Below, piece by piece: positions 51,579 to 59,544 of a stretch of 64,000 nt of DNA. The notes beneath the pieces were generated by a model. It was given only the letters and a program-made list of their open reading frames with translations. It did not search any database and was not told the origin of the DNA. Origin of the DNA: UBA11358 sp049521735 (GTDB taxonomy: Bacteria > Verrucomicrobiota > Verrucomicrobiia > Limisphaerales > UBA11358). Position numbers and translations under genes: made by a program. The DNA is taken from positions 1 through 64,000 of the forward strand of contig JBEKON010000005.1 in the NCBI GenBank assembly GCA_049521735.1. Reading direction: 5' to 3'. Each line of letters begins with the position of its first letter. The first letter of the stretch is position 1.

Positions 51579-51653
51579 TCGGAGGGGCGAGTTCCACGAG
51601 CCCCAAATTTCTTGGGCACTTCAGTCAGGGACTCGCGGAGCTCGTCCCTCCGA
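51579..51653. repeat. 75-nt inverted repeat, ilvC-argJ spacer
   Basis: Arms 51579-51604 and 51628-51653 pair at 22 of 26 positions around a 23-nt loop; each arm starts TCGGAGGG. Intergenic relative of the elements inside addA, uvrC and the UDG gene. Confidence 0.93.
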
Positions 51654-51659
51654 AATGAT

Positions 51660-53030
51660 TTAACCGCCCAGCGAACCCGGATCACCCACGTCGCCTTTGT
51701 TGAAATCCACGTAAGCTTCCGTCAAATCGGCGGCATACATCACGGCACTGGACTTGCCGAGATTCAGATTGATGTGCAGATCGAATTCCTTTGGCGATAC
51801 CGCAGCGCAGAGCTGCCTGAACGTCGCCTTCGTCGGCTGGCCGCGCTTGAGACTCCAGAGAATTTTCTTTCCGCCGGGCGCGCTGTACCCAATGTCCACC
51901 TTTTCCTCGACGATTTTCGCCGGCGAATAACCGAGCGCGTCAATGATGCGGCCCCAATTCGGGTCGCCGCCATGCCAACTGGTCTTGACCAGCGCGCTGT
52001 TCGCCACGGCGCGGGCGGCGGCATCGGCATCGGCAAAATTTTCCGCGCCGTTGACGCGCACGGTCACGACGCGATGAACACCTTCGCCGTCGCGCACAAT
52101 CATCTTCGCCAGTTCCAAGCAGACGCGATTCAACGCCGATTGGAAAATTGCGAATTGCGAATTGCGAATTGCGAATTTTTTATTGCCCGCCAGCCCATTC
52201 GCCAGCACCAGCACTGTATCGTTGGTGCTCATGTCGCCATCCACCGTGATGCGATTGAAACTCCGCGCGACTGCCTCGCGCAAGACGGTTTGCAAGGTTT
52301 TTGCTTCAACGGCCGCATCGGTTGTGATGAAGCACAACATTGTTGCACGCAATGGCATTGCGGCGGGACGCCTGCCGGTGGCGCTCATGCCGGGCTGAAT
52401 CATGCCCGCGCCTTTACAAATGCCGCCAATGCGAACCGTCCTGCCATCGAGCTTGAATTCGACCGCGATTTGTTTGGATCGCGTGTCGCTCGTCATAATC
52501 GCTTCCGCGGCGTGGTCAGCATGACACAATGAACTTCCCAGAAGTTTGGCGGCTTCGAGAATGCCGCGCTTCACGTTCACCATCGGCAACGCGACACCAA
52601 TGCGCCCGGTTGAACCCACAAGAATGTGTTTGGCCGAAAGGCCCAATGCTTTTGCGGTAATGTCCGTCATCATCCGCGCATCCTTCAATCCTTGTTTGCC
52701 GGTGCAGGCGTTTGCGTTGCCGGAATTGATGACGACGGCCTGCGCCACGCCTTTTTTCACGCGCCCGACGCAAACCTTCACCGGCGCGGCGCAGATTTGA
52801 TTCGTTGTGAACATTCCGGCGACGGTCGCCGGCACTTCGGACACAATCAATGCGAGGTCGCGTTTTCGGCCTTTGTTCGAGCCTTTGCCCGTGCCGAGGC
52901 GTTTGATGTCGCAAAACACGCCACTGGCGAGAAAGCCTTGCGGTGCGACGATGGAACCTGAAATTTCTTTGAACAATTTTTTCACGTTTGCTGTGGAGCG
53001 CAAATTGCGGAAAGCAGCGGCACTTTTCAA
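51660..53030 (-). CDS. argJ: bifunctional glutamate N-acetyltransferase ArgJ
   Basis: 456 residues. Autoproteolytic enzyme that transfers acetyl groups in arginine synthesis. The nucleophile Thr sits in ATML, with FITTDA after it and TVDGDMSTNDT downstream. Between the conserved GAGMIQPGM and ATML there is an extra 13-residue segment (SATGRRPAAMPLR) where other ArgJ proteins run on directly. A heptamer array (52146) adds about ten residues near 286. The start overlaps the methyltransferase stop by ATGA. Confidence 0.92.
   Translation of the reverse strand: MKSAAAFRNLRSTANVKKLFKEISGSIVAPQGFLASGVFCDIKRLGTGKGSNKGRKRDLALIVSEVPATVAGMFTTNQICAAPVKVCVGRVKKGVAQAVVINSGNANACTGKQGLKDARMMTDITAKALGLSAKHILVGSTGRIGVALPMVNVKRGILEAAKLLGSSLCHADHAAEAIMTSDTRSKQIAVEFKLDGRTVRIGGICKGAGMIQPGMSATGRRPAAMPLRATMLCFITTDAAVEAKTLQTVLREAVARSFNRITVDGDMSTNDTVLVLANGLAGNKKFAIRNSQFAIFQSALNRVCLELAKMIVRDGEGVHRVVTVRVNGAENFADADAAARAVANSALVKTSWHGGDPNWGRIIDALGYSPAKIVEEKVDIGYSAPGGKKILWSLKRGQPTKATFRQLCAAVSPKEFDLHINLNLGKSSAVMYAADLTEAYVDFNKGDVGDPGSLGG
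52146..52173 (-). repeat. in-frame heptamer array (AATTGCG x4) in argJ
   Basis: Four exact AATTGCG units; the minus strand reads KFAIRNSQFAI. Confidence 0.93.
52347..52385 (-). repeat. 39-nt insertion next to the ArgJ catalytic Thr
   Basis: Encodes SATGRRPAAMPLR between PGM and ATML. On the minus strand it contains CAGGCGTCCCGCC, the core of the uvrC inverted-repeat arm, suggesting a decayed relative of that element. Confidence 0.7.
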
Positions 53031-53836
53031 ACTTTTATCGCGTCAATTTCCAGCCGCACCATGCGGACGTGAACGCGGCCATCATCGTCCGGTGGATGTT
53101 TGGCAACGTAACGGTCCGTGGCAGCGGTGACGAATTCCTCGCGCGCATTTTCCGGCACGCGCTGGATGTAAGGCAGCCAGGTCGTCCGCAGCCACGCGGC
53201 GAAACCATCGCGGCCGGGGTAAACCGCGTCCTTGGGCGACAGCTTGACGCCGAGCGTTTTGAACCCGAAACGCGGCAGCCATCTTTCGTAGTCTTCCGGC
53301 GAGTAAAAAAAATACGGCTTTCCCATTCCCCGGAAAAATTCGCGCCAGCGTTTGAGCCGCATTTCCGGTCGCAGCACGACAAAAACGTCGTGTGCGTTGC
53401 CTTTGCCGCCACACGAAACGACGAGCCGCCCGCCGGAACGCAAACACGTCGCCGCGCCGCGCAGAAATGCCCGATGATCGTCCACCCAATGCAACGCCGC
53501 GTTGGAAAAAACCGAATCGAATTGCCGGGCAAAACGAATCCGGCGCGCGTCCATGACGTGAAACTTCAAATTGGGAAATTCGCTCCGCGGAAAAATAGCG
53601 CGCGCGAATTCGATCATTTGCGGCGAGGCGTCAATACCGATCGCCGCGCCGCGCGGAATGGCGTGCGCGATTTCGGCGGTCACTTTGCCGTCGCCGCAGC
53701 CGACGTCAAGAACGTGCTCGTCGCCGCGGAGTTGAAGCTTGGCGATCAACTCGCGCGCCCAGGTTTGTTGCACGACGGAATTCGCGGCGTAATCAGCCGC
53801 GTTCCACTCGGCAGTTGCCGAAACAGGTTTGGACAT
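53027..53836 (-). CDS. class I SAM methyltransferase, trans-aconitate-methyltransferase-like
   Basis: 269 residues from the ATG at 53836. Motif I VLDVGCGDGKVTAEIA near residue 45, IGIDASPQMIEFAR and the NAALHWVDDHRAFLRG segment resemble Tam-type enzymes. The overlap with argJ and position between argC and argJ make co-expression likely, but a role in arginine synthesis is not implied. Confidence 0.85.
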   Translation of the reverse strand: MSKPVSATAEWNAADYAANSVVQQTWARELIAKLQLRGDEHVLDVGCGDGKVTAEIAHAIPRGAAIGIDASPQMIEFARAIFPRSEFPNLKFHVMDARRIRFARQFDSVFSNAALHWVDDHRAFLRGAATCLRSGGRLVVSCGGKGNAHDVFVVLRPEMRLKRWREFFRGMGKPYFFYSPEDYERWLPRFGFKTLGVKLSPKDAVYPGRDGFAAWLRTTWLPYIQRVPENAREEFVTAATDRYVAKHPPDDDGRVHVRMVRLEIDAIKV

Positions 53837-53844
53837 CTGCAAAC

Positions 53845-54885
53845 TCAAACCAATCCCGCCGTTTCGGGAAAACCGCAAAGAATATTCATGCTTTGCACAG
53901 CCTGGCCGCCCGCGCCCTTGATCAGATTGTCCTCGGCGCTCATGACGATGAGCCGGCCCGTGCGCGGGTCGAGCCGCCATGCGATTTCGATGACGTTGGT
54001 GCCAACGACATTTTTGGTGTCGGGCAAATTGTCACCGTCCAGCAAACGAACAAACGGTTCCTTGCCGTAAACCTTTTGGTAACATGCGGAAATTTTCTCC
54101 GCGTCAATGGACTTTTCCGCAGGCGCGAGATAAAGCGTCGTCAAAATGCCGCGATTCACCGGAATCAAATGCGGCGTGAACTGGATGGTGACTTTGGTTC
54201 CGGCGGCGAGTGAAAGTTGTTCCTCGATTTCCGATAAATGCCGGTGTTTGGGCACGCCGTAAGGCCGGACGCTTTCGTTGCATTCGCAAAAAAGATAATC
54301 CACTTCGGCTTTCCGTCCCGCGCCGCTAAGGCCGCTCAACGAATCGGCGATGATGCCGGTGGGCTTGATCAAGCCGGCCTTCAACAGCGGAATGACTGGC
54401 AGCAAAATGCCTGTCGGGTAACAGCCCGGCGACGCGACGAGCGACGCCTGTTTGATTTGCCCGCGATAAATTTCCGGCAGGCCGTAAACGGATTTTTTCA
54501 GCAAATCCGGCGCAGGATGGTCATGCGCATAAAATTCCCTGTAAATTTCCGCGCTCTTGAGCCGGAAGTCGGCGCTCAAATCAATCACCACGCAGCCGGC
54601 ATTGAGCAGCGGCACGGCGTATTCGGCAGCGACGCCATGCGGCAACGCGAGAAACACCACATCGGCCTGCTTCGCGAGCCGTTCGGCGTCCGGCTCTGTA
54701 AACCGGAGCGTCTTTGATTTCGGATGGCTGGCAAACCTCGGGAAAATCTGCGCAAGCGTTTGCCCGGCACTTTGGCGCGAGGTCACGGCCACCAGTTCCA
54801 CATGGGGATGGTGCAGCAACAACCGGACGAGTTCTTCGCCGGAGTAACCGGACGCGCCGATGATGGCGACTTTCTTTGATTTCAT
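53845..54885 (-). CDS. argC: N-acetyl-gamma-glutamyl-phosphate reductase
   Basis: 346 residues. NADPH-dependent third step of arginine synthesis. N-terminal IIGASGYSGEELVRLLLHHP, the active-site Cys in ASPGCYPTG and the HRHLSEIEEQLS segment are typical. Followed by the methyltransferase and argJ; argB is not here. Confidence 0.96.
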   Translation of the reverse strand: MKSKKVAIIGASGYSGEELVRLLLHHPHVELVAVTSRQSAGQTLAQIFPRFASHPKSKTLRFTEPDAERLAKQADVVFLALPHGVAAEYAVPLLNAGCVVIDLSADFRLKSAEIYREFYAHDHPAPDLLKKSVYGLPEIYRGQIKQASLVASPGCYPTGILLPVIPLLKAGLIKPTGIIADSLSGLSGAGRKAEVDYLFCECNESVRPYGVPKHRHLSEIEEQLSLAAGTKVTIQFTPHLIPVNRGILTTLYLAPAEKSIDAEKISACYQKVYGKEPFVRLLDGDNLPDTKNVVGTNVIEIAWRLDPRTGRLIVMSAEDNLIKGAGGQAVQSMNILCGFPETAGLV

Positions 54886-54900
54886 GCTGCCTTTCTATTT

Positions 54901-54924
54901 AACGCAAAAACGCAAAAACGCAGA
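54901..54924. repeat. octamer repeat (AACGCAAA) upstream of argC
   Basis: Two AACGCAAA and one AACGCAGA unit, 15 nt upstream of the argC start. Related to the CGCAGAGA repeat inside the U32 gene. Confidence 0.75.
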
Positions 54925-54939
54925 GAAAAATTTTCAAAC

Positions 54940-54968
54940 AAAAAACCCCGCCGGTTTTGCCAGCGGGG
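54940..54968 (-). terminator. rho-independent terminator after rpsI
   Basis: On the minus strand a nine-pair stem (CCCCGCTGG/CCGGCGGGG, one T-G pair) with a CAAAA loop is followed by six T. It ends the rplM-rpsI unit just upstream of argC. Confidence 0.9.
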
Positions 54969-54988
54969 CTTGGAAATTTCCAGCGCGA

Positions 54989-55390
54989 TTAACGCTTCGA
55001 GTATTGGAAGCGTTTGCGCGCGCCCGGCTGGCCGTATTTCTCGCGTTCACGCATGCGCGAATCGCGTGTCAACAGTCCCTCGGCCTTGAGCACAGGACGC
55101 AGGCTGGCATCGGCCACAATCAGCGCGCGGGCGATGCCGTGCCGCACGGCGCCGGCCTGGCCGTTGGGTCCGCCGCCGGTGACATTAATGCGCACGTCAA
55201 ATTTTTCCCCAGTGCCGGTGGCGCTCAACGGTTGTGTTGCGGTTGCGCGTAACGTTTCCAGCGCGAAATAATTTTCAAACGGACGTCCGTTGACGGTGAT
55301 TTTGCCGTTGCCGGAGGCCAGACGGACGCGCGCGATGGCGGTCTTGCGCCGTCCCGTGCCGAGAAATTCATTGGTTTTGGTTTCAGCCAT
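54989..55390 (-). CDS. rpsI: 30S ribosomal protein S9 (uS9)
   Basis: 133 residues. GTGRRKTAIARVRL at the N-terminus and the basic tail GARKRFQYSKR that reaches into the P site are typical. Second gene of the rplM-rpsI operon. Confidence 0.97.
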   Translation of the reverse strand: MAETKTNEFLGTGRRKTAIARVRLASGNGKITVNGRPFENYFALETLRATATQPLSATGTGEKFDVRINVTGGGPNGQAGAVRHGIARALIVADASLRPVLKAEGLLTRDSRMREREKYGQPGARKRFQYSKR

Positions 55391-55395
55391 CTGTC

Positions 55396-55423
55396 AGTTG
55401 AGGGTTGAGAGTTGAGAGTTGAG
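55396..55423. repeat. heptamer array in the rpsI-rplM spacer
   Basis: Units AGTTGAG, GGTTGAG, AGTTGAG, AGTTGAG; on the gene strand these read as CTCAACT/CTCAACC, the family found inside addA at 15241. It ends 4 nt from the rplM stop. Confidence 0.92.
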
Positions 55424-55427
55424 AGAA

Positions 55428-55877
55428 TCAGGCCACGACCTTGAGCGGTTCAGGTTTTTGCGCCTCATGCAGGTGTTTCGGGCCTTTGAAAACTTTCAGC
55501 TTGGTCAGCAACTGGCTGCCGAGCCGGTTTTTGGGAATCATGCCTTTGACAGCGTGCATGATGAGCTTTTCCGGGTGTTTCGCGCGGACCTGGGCGACCG
55601 AGGTGTATTTCTCGCCGCCTTTCCAGCCGGAATAGCTCATGTATTCCTTGGCGGTTTCCTTCTTGCCGGTGAGACGGACCTTTTCGGCATTGATGACAAT
55701 GACAAAATCACCAGCGTCGAGGTGCGGCGTGAAGACGGGCTTGTTTTTGCCGCGCAAAACATCGGCCACCTGCACGGCCAGCCGACCGAGCACGGCGCCG
55801 TCGGCATCTATCACGTGCCACTTGCGCTCATTCAAATTCACTTTGGGCAAATGCGTTTTCATTTCAAAACCGGACAA
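55428..55877 (-). CDS. rplM: 50S ribosomal protein L13 (uL13)
   Basis: 149 residues. WHVIDADGAVLGRLAVQVAD and the GMIPKNRLGSQLLTKLKVF region define L13. First gene of the operon; a 37-nt spacer with a heptamer array separates it from rpsI. Confidence 0.97.
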   Translation of the reverse strand: MSGFEMKTHLPKVNLNERKWHVIDADGAVLGRLAVQVADVLRGKNKPVFTPHLDAGDFVIVINAEKVRLTGKKETAKEYMSYSGWKGGEKYTSVAQVRAKHPEKLIMHAVKGMIPKNRLGSQLLTKLKVFKGPKHLHEAQKPEPLKVVA

Positions 55878-56028
55878 AGGAACGCGGAATTTATCAGACG
55901 GAGGGACGAAGTCAATAAGACAATTGCGCGGTTTTTAATGATAACGACGTGAAAACCCGTGACACGAACTTGACTTCCAATGTCCAGCGCTTCATTAAAC
56001 AGTCCCAAAACAAGTCGGGAATCCCTGA

Positions 56029-57537
56029 ATGAATTTGTTTCGTAATTTGCTCCGCCGAAGAAGTGTCGCCGACCTGCAGGCCGAAGTGCTGACGGACAAA
56101 AGCCTTAAACGGGCGTTGGGGCCGGTAAATCTGACCGCGTTGGGAATCGGCGCCATCATCGGCGCGGGCATTTTTGTCCTCACGGGCCAGGCAGCCGCAA
56201 AATACGCGGGTCCGGCCATTGTTTTTTCCTTTGTGCTGGCCGGGGCGGCCTGCGCGTTCGCCGGTCTGTGTTACGCCGAGTTTTCGGCCATGATCCCCAT
56301 CTCCGGGTCGGCTTACACTTACGGTTACGCGACGCTGGGCGAATTTGTCGCATGGATCATTGGCTGGGATTTAATCCTCGAATATCTGTTCGCTGCTTCC
56401 ACAGTCGCGGTCGGTTGGTCGGGGTATGTGGTGTCATTTCTCAAGGAGCTTGGAATCACCATTCCATCCGCCTTCACTTCCGCGCCTTACAATCATGTGA
56501 CCCCGCCCGATGCGGGATGGAACATCTGGCGGCTGTTCACAGAAGGCTGGGTCAGCAGCGGCGCCGTGCTGAATGTCCCGGCCATGTTGGTCATCGGGTT
56601 TATCACATTTTTGCTCGTCCTCGGCATCAAGGAATCCGCCACGTTCAACAACGTCATCGTGGCGATAAAAATGTCGGTGATTTTGACGTTTATTGCCGTT
56701 GGGATTGCCTACATCAACCGGAACAACTGGCATCCGTTCGTGCCGCCGTCACTCGGCCCCGGTGAGTTCGGCTGGAGCGGCGTGGTGCGCGGGGCGGGTG
56801 TGATCTTTTTTGCCTATATCGGTTTCGATGCCGTGTCCACGGCCGCGCAGGAGGCTAAAAATCCCCAGCGCGACATGCCCATTGGCATCCTGGCTTCACT
56901 GGCGCTTTGTACCGTCCTTTATATCGCCGTGGCGCTCGTCTTAACGGGCATTGTTTCCTACACCAAGCTCAATGATCCGGCCCCGATCGCTGTGGCGATC
57001 AATTCACTTGGGCCGTCGGTGGCCTGGCTGCGGCCCATCATCAAGATTGGCGCGATTGCGGGTCTTTCGTCCGTGATCCTGGTGATGATGCTCGGCCAGC
57101 CGCGGATTTTTTACACGATGTCGAAGGACGGGTTGCTGCCGCCGGTGTTCAGCGCGGTGCATCCCAGGTTCCGCACACCCTGGATCGCCCAGATTCTCAC
57201 CGGCGCGATCGCCATGCTGGTGGCGGGTTTGTTCCCCATCGGCCTTCTGGGCGAACTCGTGTCCATCGGCACGCTCCTCGCGTTCGCCATCGTCTGCGCC
57301 GGTGTGTTCGTCCTACGATTCACCGACCCACAAATACCCCGGCCGTTCCGCACACCGATTTTTTGGCTGGTTGCGCCTCTGGGCGTGATTTTTTGCGGCT
57401 ATTTGATGTATGGACTGCCCGCTGACACGTGGGCGCGGCTCATCGTTTGGATGGCCATCGGACTGGCCATCTATTTCACCTACGGCTGCCGTCATTCCAA
57501 AGTGCAGCGGCGACACGGCAAAGCGCGGCTAATTTAA
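56029..57537 (+). CDS. APC family amino acid permease
   Basis: 502 residues, about twelve to fourteen helices. The first helix has GIGAIIGAGIFVLTGQAAAK and later FIGFDAVSTAAQEAKNPQRD, both signatures of the CAT (cationic amino acid) transporter branch. Substrate could be arginine, lysine or other amino acids; the window gives no further clue. Free-standing gene. Confidence 0.9.
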   Translation: MNLFRNLLRRRSVADLQAEVLTDKSLKRALGPVNLTALGIGAIIGAGIFVLTGQAAAKYAGPAIVFSFVLAGAACAFAGLCYAEFSAMIPISGSAYTYGYATLGEFVAWIIGWDLILEYLFAASTVAVGWSGYVVSFLKELGITIPSAFTSAPYNHVTPPDAGWNIWRLFTEGWVSSGAVLNVPAMLVIGFITFLLVLGIKESATFNNVIVAIKMSVILTFIAVGIAYINRNNWHPFVPPSLGPGEFGWSGVVRGAGVIFFAYIGFDAVSTAAQEAKNPQRDMPIGILASLALCTVLYIAVALVLTGIVSYTKLNDPAPIAVAINSLGPSVAWLRPIIKIGAIAGLSSVILVMMLGQPRIFYTMSKDGLLPPVFSAVHPRFRTPWIAQILTGAIAMLVAGLFPIGLLGELVSIGTLLAFAIVCAGVFVLRFTDPQIPRPFRTPIFWLVAPLGVIFCGYLMYGLPADTWARLIVWMAIGLAIYFTYGCRHSKVQRRHGKARLI

Positions 57538-57614
57538 GCCTGATTCTCGCACGGTTTCACCTTTGGCCGGTCGATGAATGGAAACGTCAAAAAAAAGATT
57601 GCATGGGAAATGAA

Positions 57615-57630
57615 TCAAACGTATGTTTGA
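57615..57630. promoter_or_regulatory. 16-bp palindrome, probable TetR operator
   Basis: TCAAAC-GTAT-GTTTGA, three nt upstream of the TetR-family ATG at 57634. Perfect 6-bp arms; likely a self-regulatory site, and it would also control the efflux genes downstream. Confidence 0.75.
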
Positions 57631-57633
57631 ACC

Positions 57634-58314
57634 ATGAGGCCAGCGTCGGTGAAATCAAAACCGCCTCCCCATCGTTTGCCCGCGGCGGAAACGCGGGGGC
57701 GGGTGCTGGACGCGGCGGAACGGTTGTTCGCCGAGCGCGGCATTGAGGCGGTTTCCATTCGTGACATTACCCGCGCCGCCAAGGCAAATCTGGCGGCCAT
57801 CAATTATCATTTCGGCACCAAGCAGGAACTGGTGGCCGAGATTTTCAGCCGACGGTTGACGCCGTTGAGCCAGGAGCGGCTGGCCTTGCTGGATGAAGTG
57901 GAACTGAAGGCCGGCGGCAAGCCCTCCCGGCTGGAGGATATTCTGGAGGCGTTGTTTCGCCCGGCGGTGGAACAGTCCTTCGTCTGCGCCCACGGGAACA
58001 AGGCGTTCATGCAACTTTTTGGACGCTGCCTCAGCGAGCCGAGCGCAGCGATCGAACACCTCATCCACAGGCATTTTGAAACGACGATTCGGCGGTTCAA
58101 CGCGGCGATTTTGCGGGCGCTGCCCCGCCTTCCCGAACAGGAATTGTTCTGGCGAATCAGTTTCATCGGCGGCGCGATGCATCATGCCTTGCTGATTTGC
58201 GGCAAACCAAGTTTGATGCCGACCGGCATGCACAAACGTTTGAACGCGGAGGAATTGATTCAGCGCCTGATTGCCTTCGCGGCGGCTGGGCTGCGCGTTC
58301 TGGCATCACATTAA
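57634..58314 (+). CDS. TetR/AcrR family regulator
   Basis: 226 residues. The N-terminal HTH (RGRVLDAAERLFAERG, then SIRDITRAAKANLAAINYHF) is a standard TetR DNA-binding domain; the C-terminal part has the look of a DUF1956/CerR-like ligand domain. It stands directly before the RND efflux operon on the same strand and probably represses it. Confidence 0.92.
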   Translation: MRPASVKSKPPPHRLPAAETRGRVLDAAERLFAERGIEAVSIRDITRAAKANLAAINYHFGTKQELVAEIFSRRLTPLSQERLALLDEVELKAGGKPSRLEDILEALFRPAVEQSFVCAHGNKAFMQLFGRCLSEPSAAIEHLIHRHFETTIRRFNAAILRALPRLPEQELFWRISFIGGAMHHALLICGKPSLMPTGMHKRLNAEELIQRLIAFAAAGLRVLASH

Positions 58315-58353
58315 CGCGAACAGGTGGCGCGAAAACAAATTTGCGAAAAAAGG

Positions 58354-59532
58354 ATGAATATGAATTTGATCAAACGACAAGACTGCGTCCGGCGACCGGG
58401 TGCGGCATTGATTTGTGGCGCCGTGGCTTCACTAGCGTTGCTGGCACTGGCCGGTTGTGGCCGTCAGCAAGCGCAAAATGGCGCCATGCCACCGCCGGAG
58501 GTCGGTGTGGTCACCATCGCGCCGGAGTCCGTGGCTCTGACGACAGAATTGCCGGGGCGGATTGACCCGGTACGCGTGGCGCAGGTGCGGGCGCGCGTGG
58601 ACGGCATCGTGTTGCATCGGAATTTCCGCGAAGGCGCCGACGTCACAAACGGTGAAGTCCTTTACGAGATTGATCCCGCGCCATACAAAGCCGCGCTCGA
58701 CAGCGCGAACGCCAACCTGACGCAGGCGCAACAGCTAGTGGAACGTTACAAACCGCTGGTGGGCATCAATGCCGTGAGCAAGCAGGATTACGACAACGCC
58801 GTGTCAGCGGCGGCCCAAGCCAAAGCCGCGCAAGAAATCGCCGCGGTCAATTTCGGTTATTGCACCGTCACCGCGCCGATTTCTGGAAAAATCGGCGCGG
58901 CATTGGTCACCGAAGGCGCGTTGGTCAGCCAAAGCGCCGCGACCGAAATAGCCGTGGTCCAGCAATTGGACCCGATTTATTGCGATTTCACCGAATCGAG
59001 CACCGAAGTGCTGCGTCTGCGGCGCGAACTGGAAAGCGGCACGCTCAAAAGCATCGCGCCCGGCGAAGCGAAGGTGACGTTGTTGCTGGATGACGGGACG
59101 ACTTACCAGTATCCCGGCAAACTGTTGTTTTCCGACGTCACGGTGGACCCGAGCAGCGGCATGATCATTCTGCGGGCCGAGTTTCCCAATCCCGACCATT
59201 TGCTACTGCCGGGGATGTTTGCGCGGGGATTGCTGGAACAGGCGGTTGACGCCAAGGCCATCACCGTTCTTCAACGCGGCGTCAGCGTTGGCGCGAACGG
59301 CATTGCCACCGCGATGGTGGTGGGGGCGGACGGCAAGGTGGAATCCAGAGTGATTAAAATCGGCTCGGCCGTGGGAATCAAATGGGTTGTCACGGAAGGG
59401 TTGAAAGCGGGAGAACGCGTCATCGTCGAAGGTTTGCAAAAAGTTCAACCGGGGATGGTGGTGAAACCCGTTCCTTTTAATCCAACTGGCGACAATGCTT
59501 CCGCGTCGCCGGTTTCGGTTCAGGGAAATTAA
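58354..59532 (+). CDS. RND efflux periplasmic adaptor lipoprotein
   Basis: 392 residues from the ATG at 58354, with AAAAAGG just before it. A lipobox LAGC near residue 34 marks a lipoprotein. The membrane-fusion (MexA/AcrA) pattern is clear: ELPGRIDPVRVAQVRARVDG lipoyl half, coiled coil around 100-170, then VTAPISGKIG second lipoyl half and beta-barrel. Links the pump to the outer-membrane channel. Confidence 0.94.
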   Translation: MNMNLIKRQDCVRRPGAALICGAVASLALLALAGCGRQQAQNGAMPPPEVGVVTIAPESVALTTELPGRIDPVRVAQVRARVDGIVLHRNFREGADVTNGEVLYEIDPAPYKAALDSANANLTQAQQLVERYKPLVGINAVSKQDYDNAVSAAAQAKAAQEIAAVNFGYCTVTAPISGKIGAALVTEGALVSQSAATEIAVVQQLDPIYCDFTESSTEVLRLRRELESGTLKSIAPGEAKVTLLLDDGTTYQYPGKLLFSDVTVDPSSGMIILRAEFPNPDHLLLPGMFARGLLEQAVDAKAITVLQRGVSVGANGIATAMVVGADGKVESRVIKIGSAVGIKWVVTEGLKAGERVIVEGLQKVQPGMVVKPVPFNPTGDNASASPVSVQGN

Positions 59533-59544
59533 CCGGACATTGCC

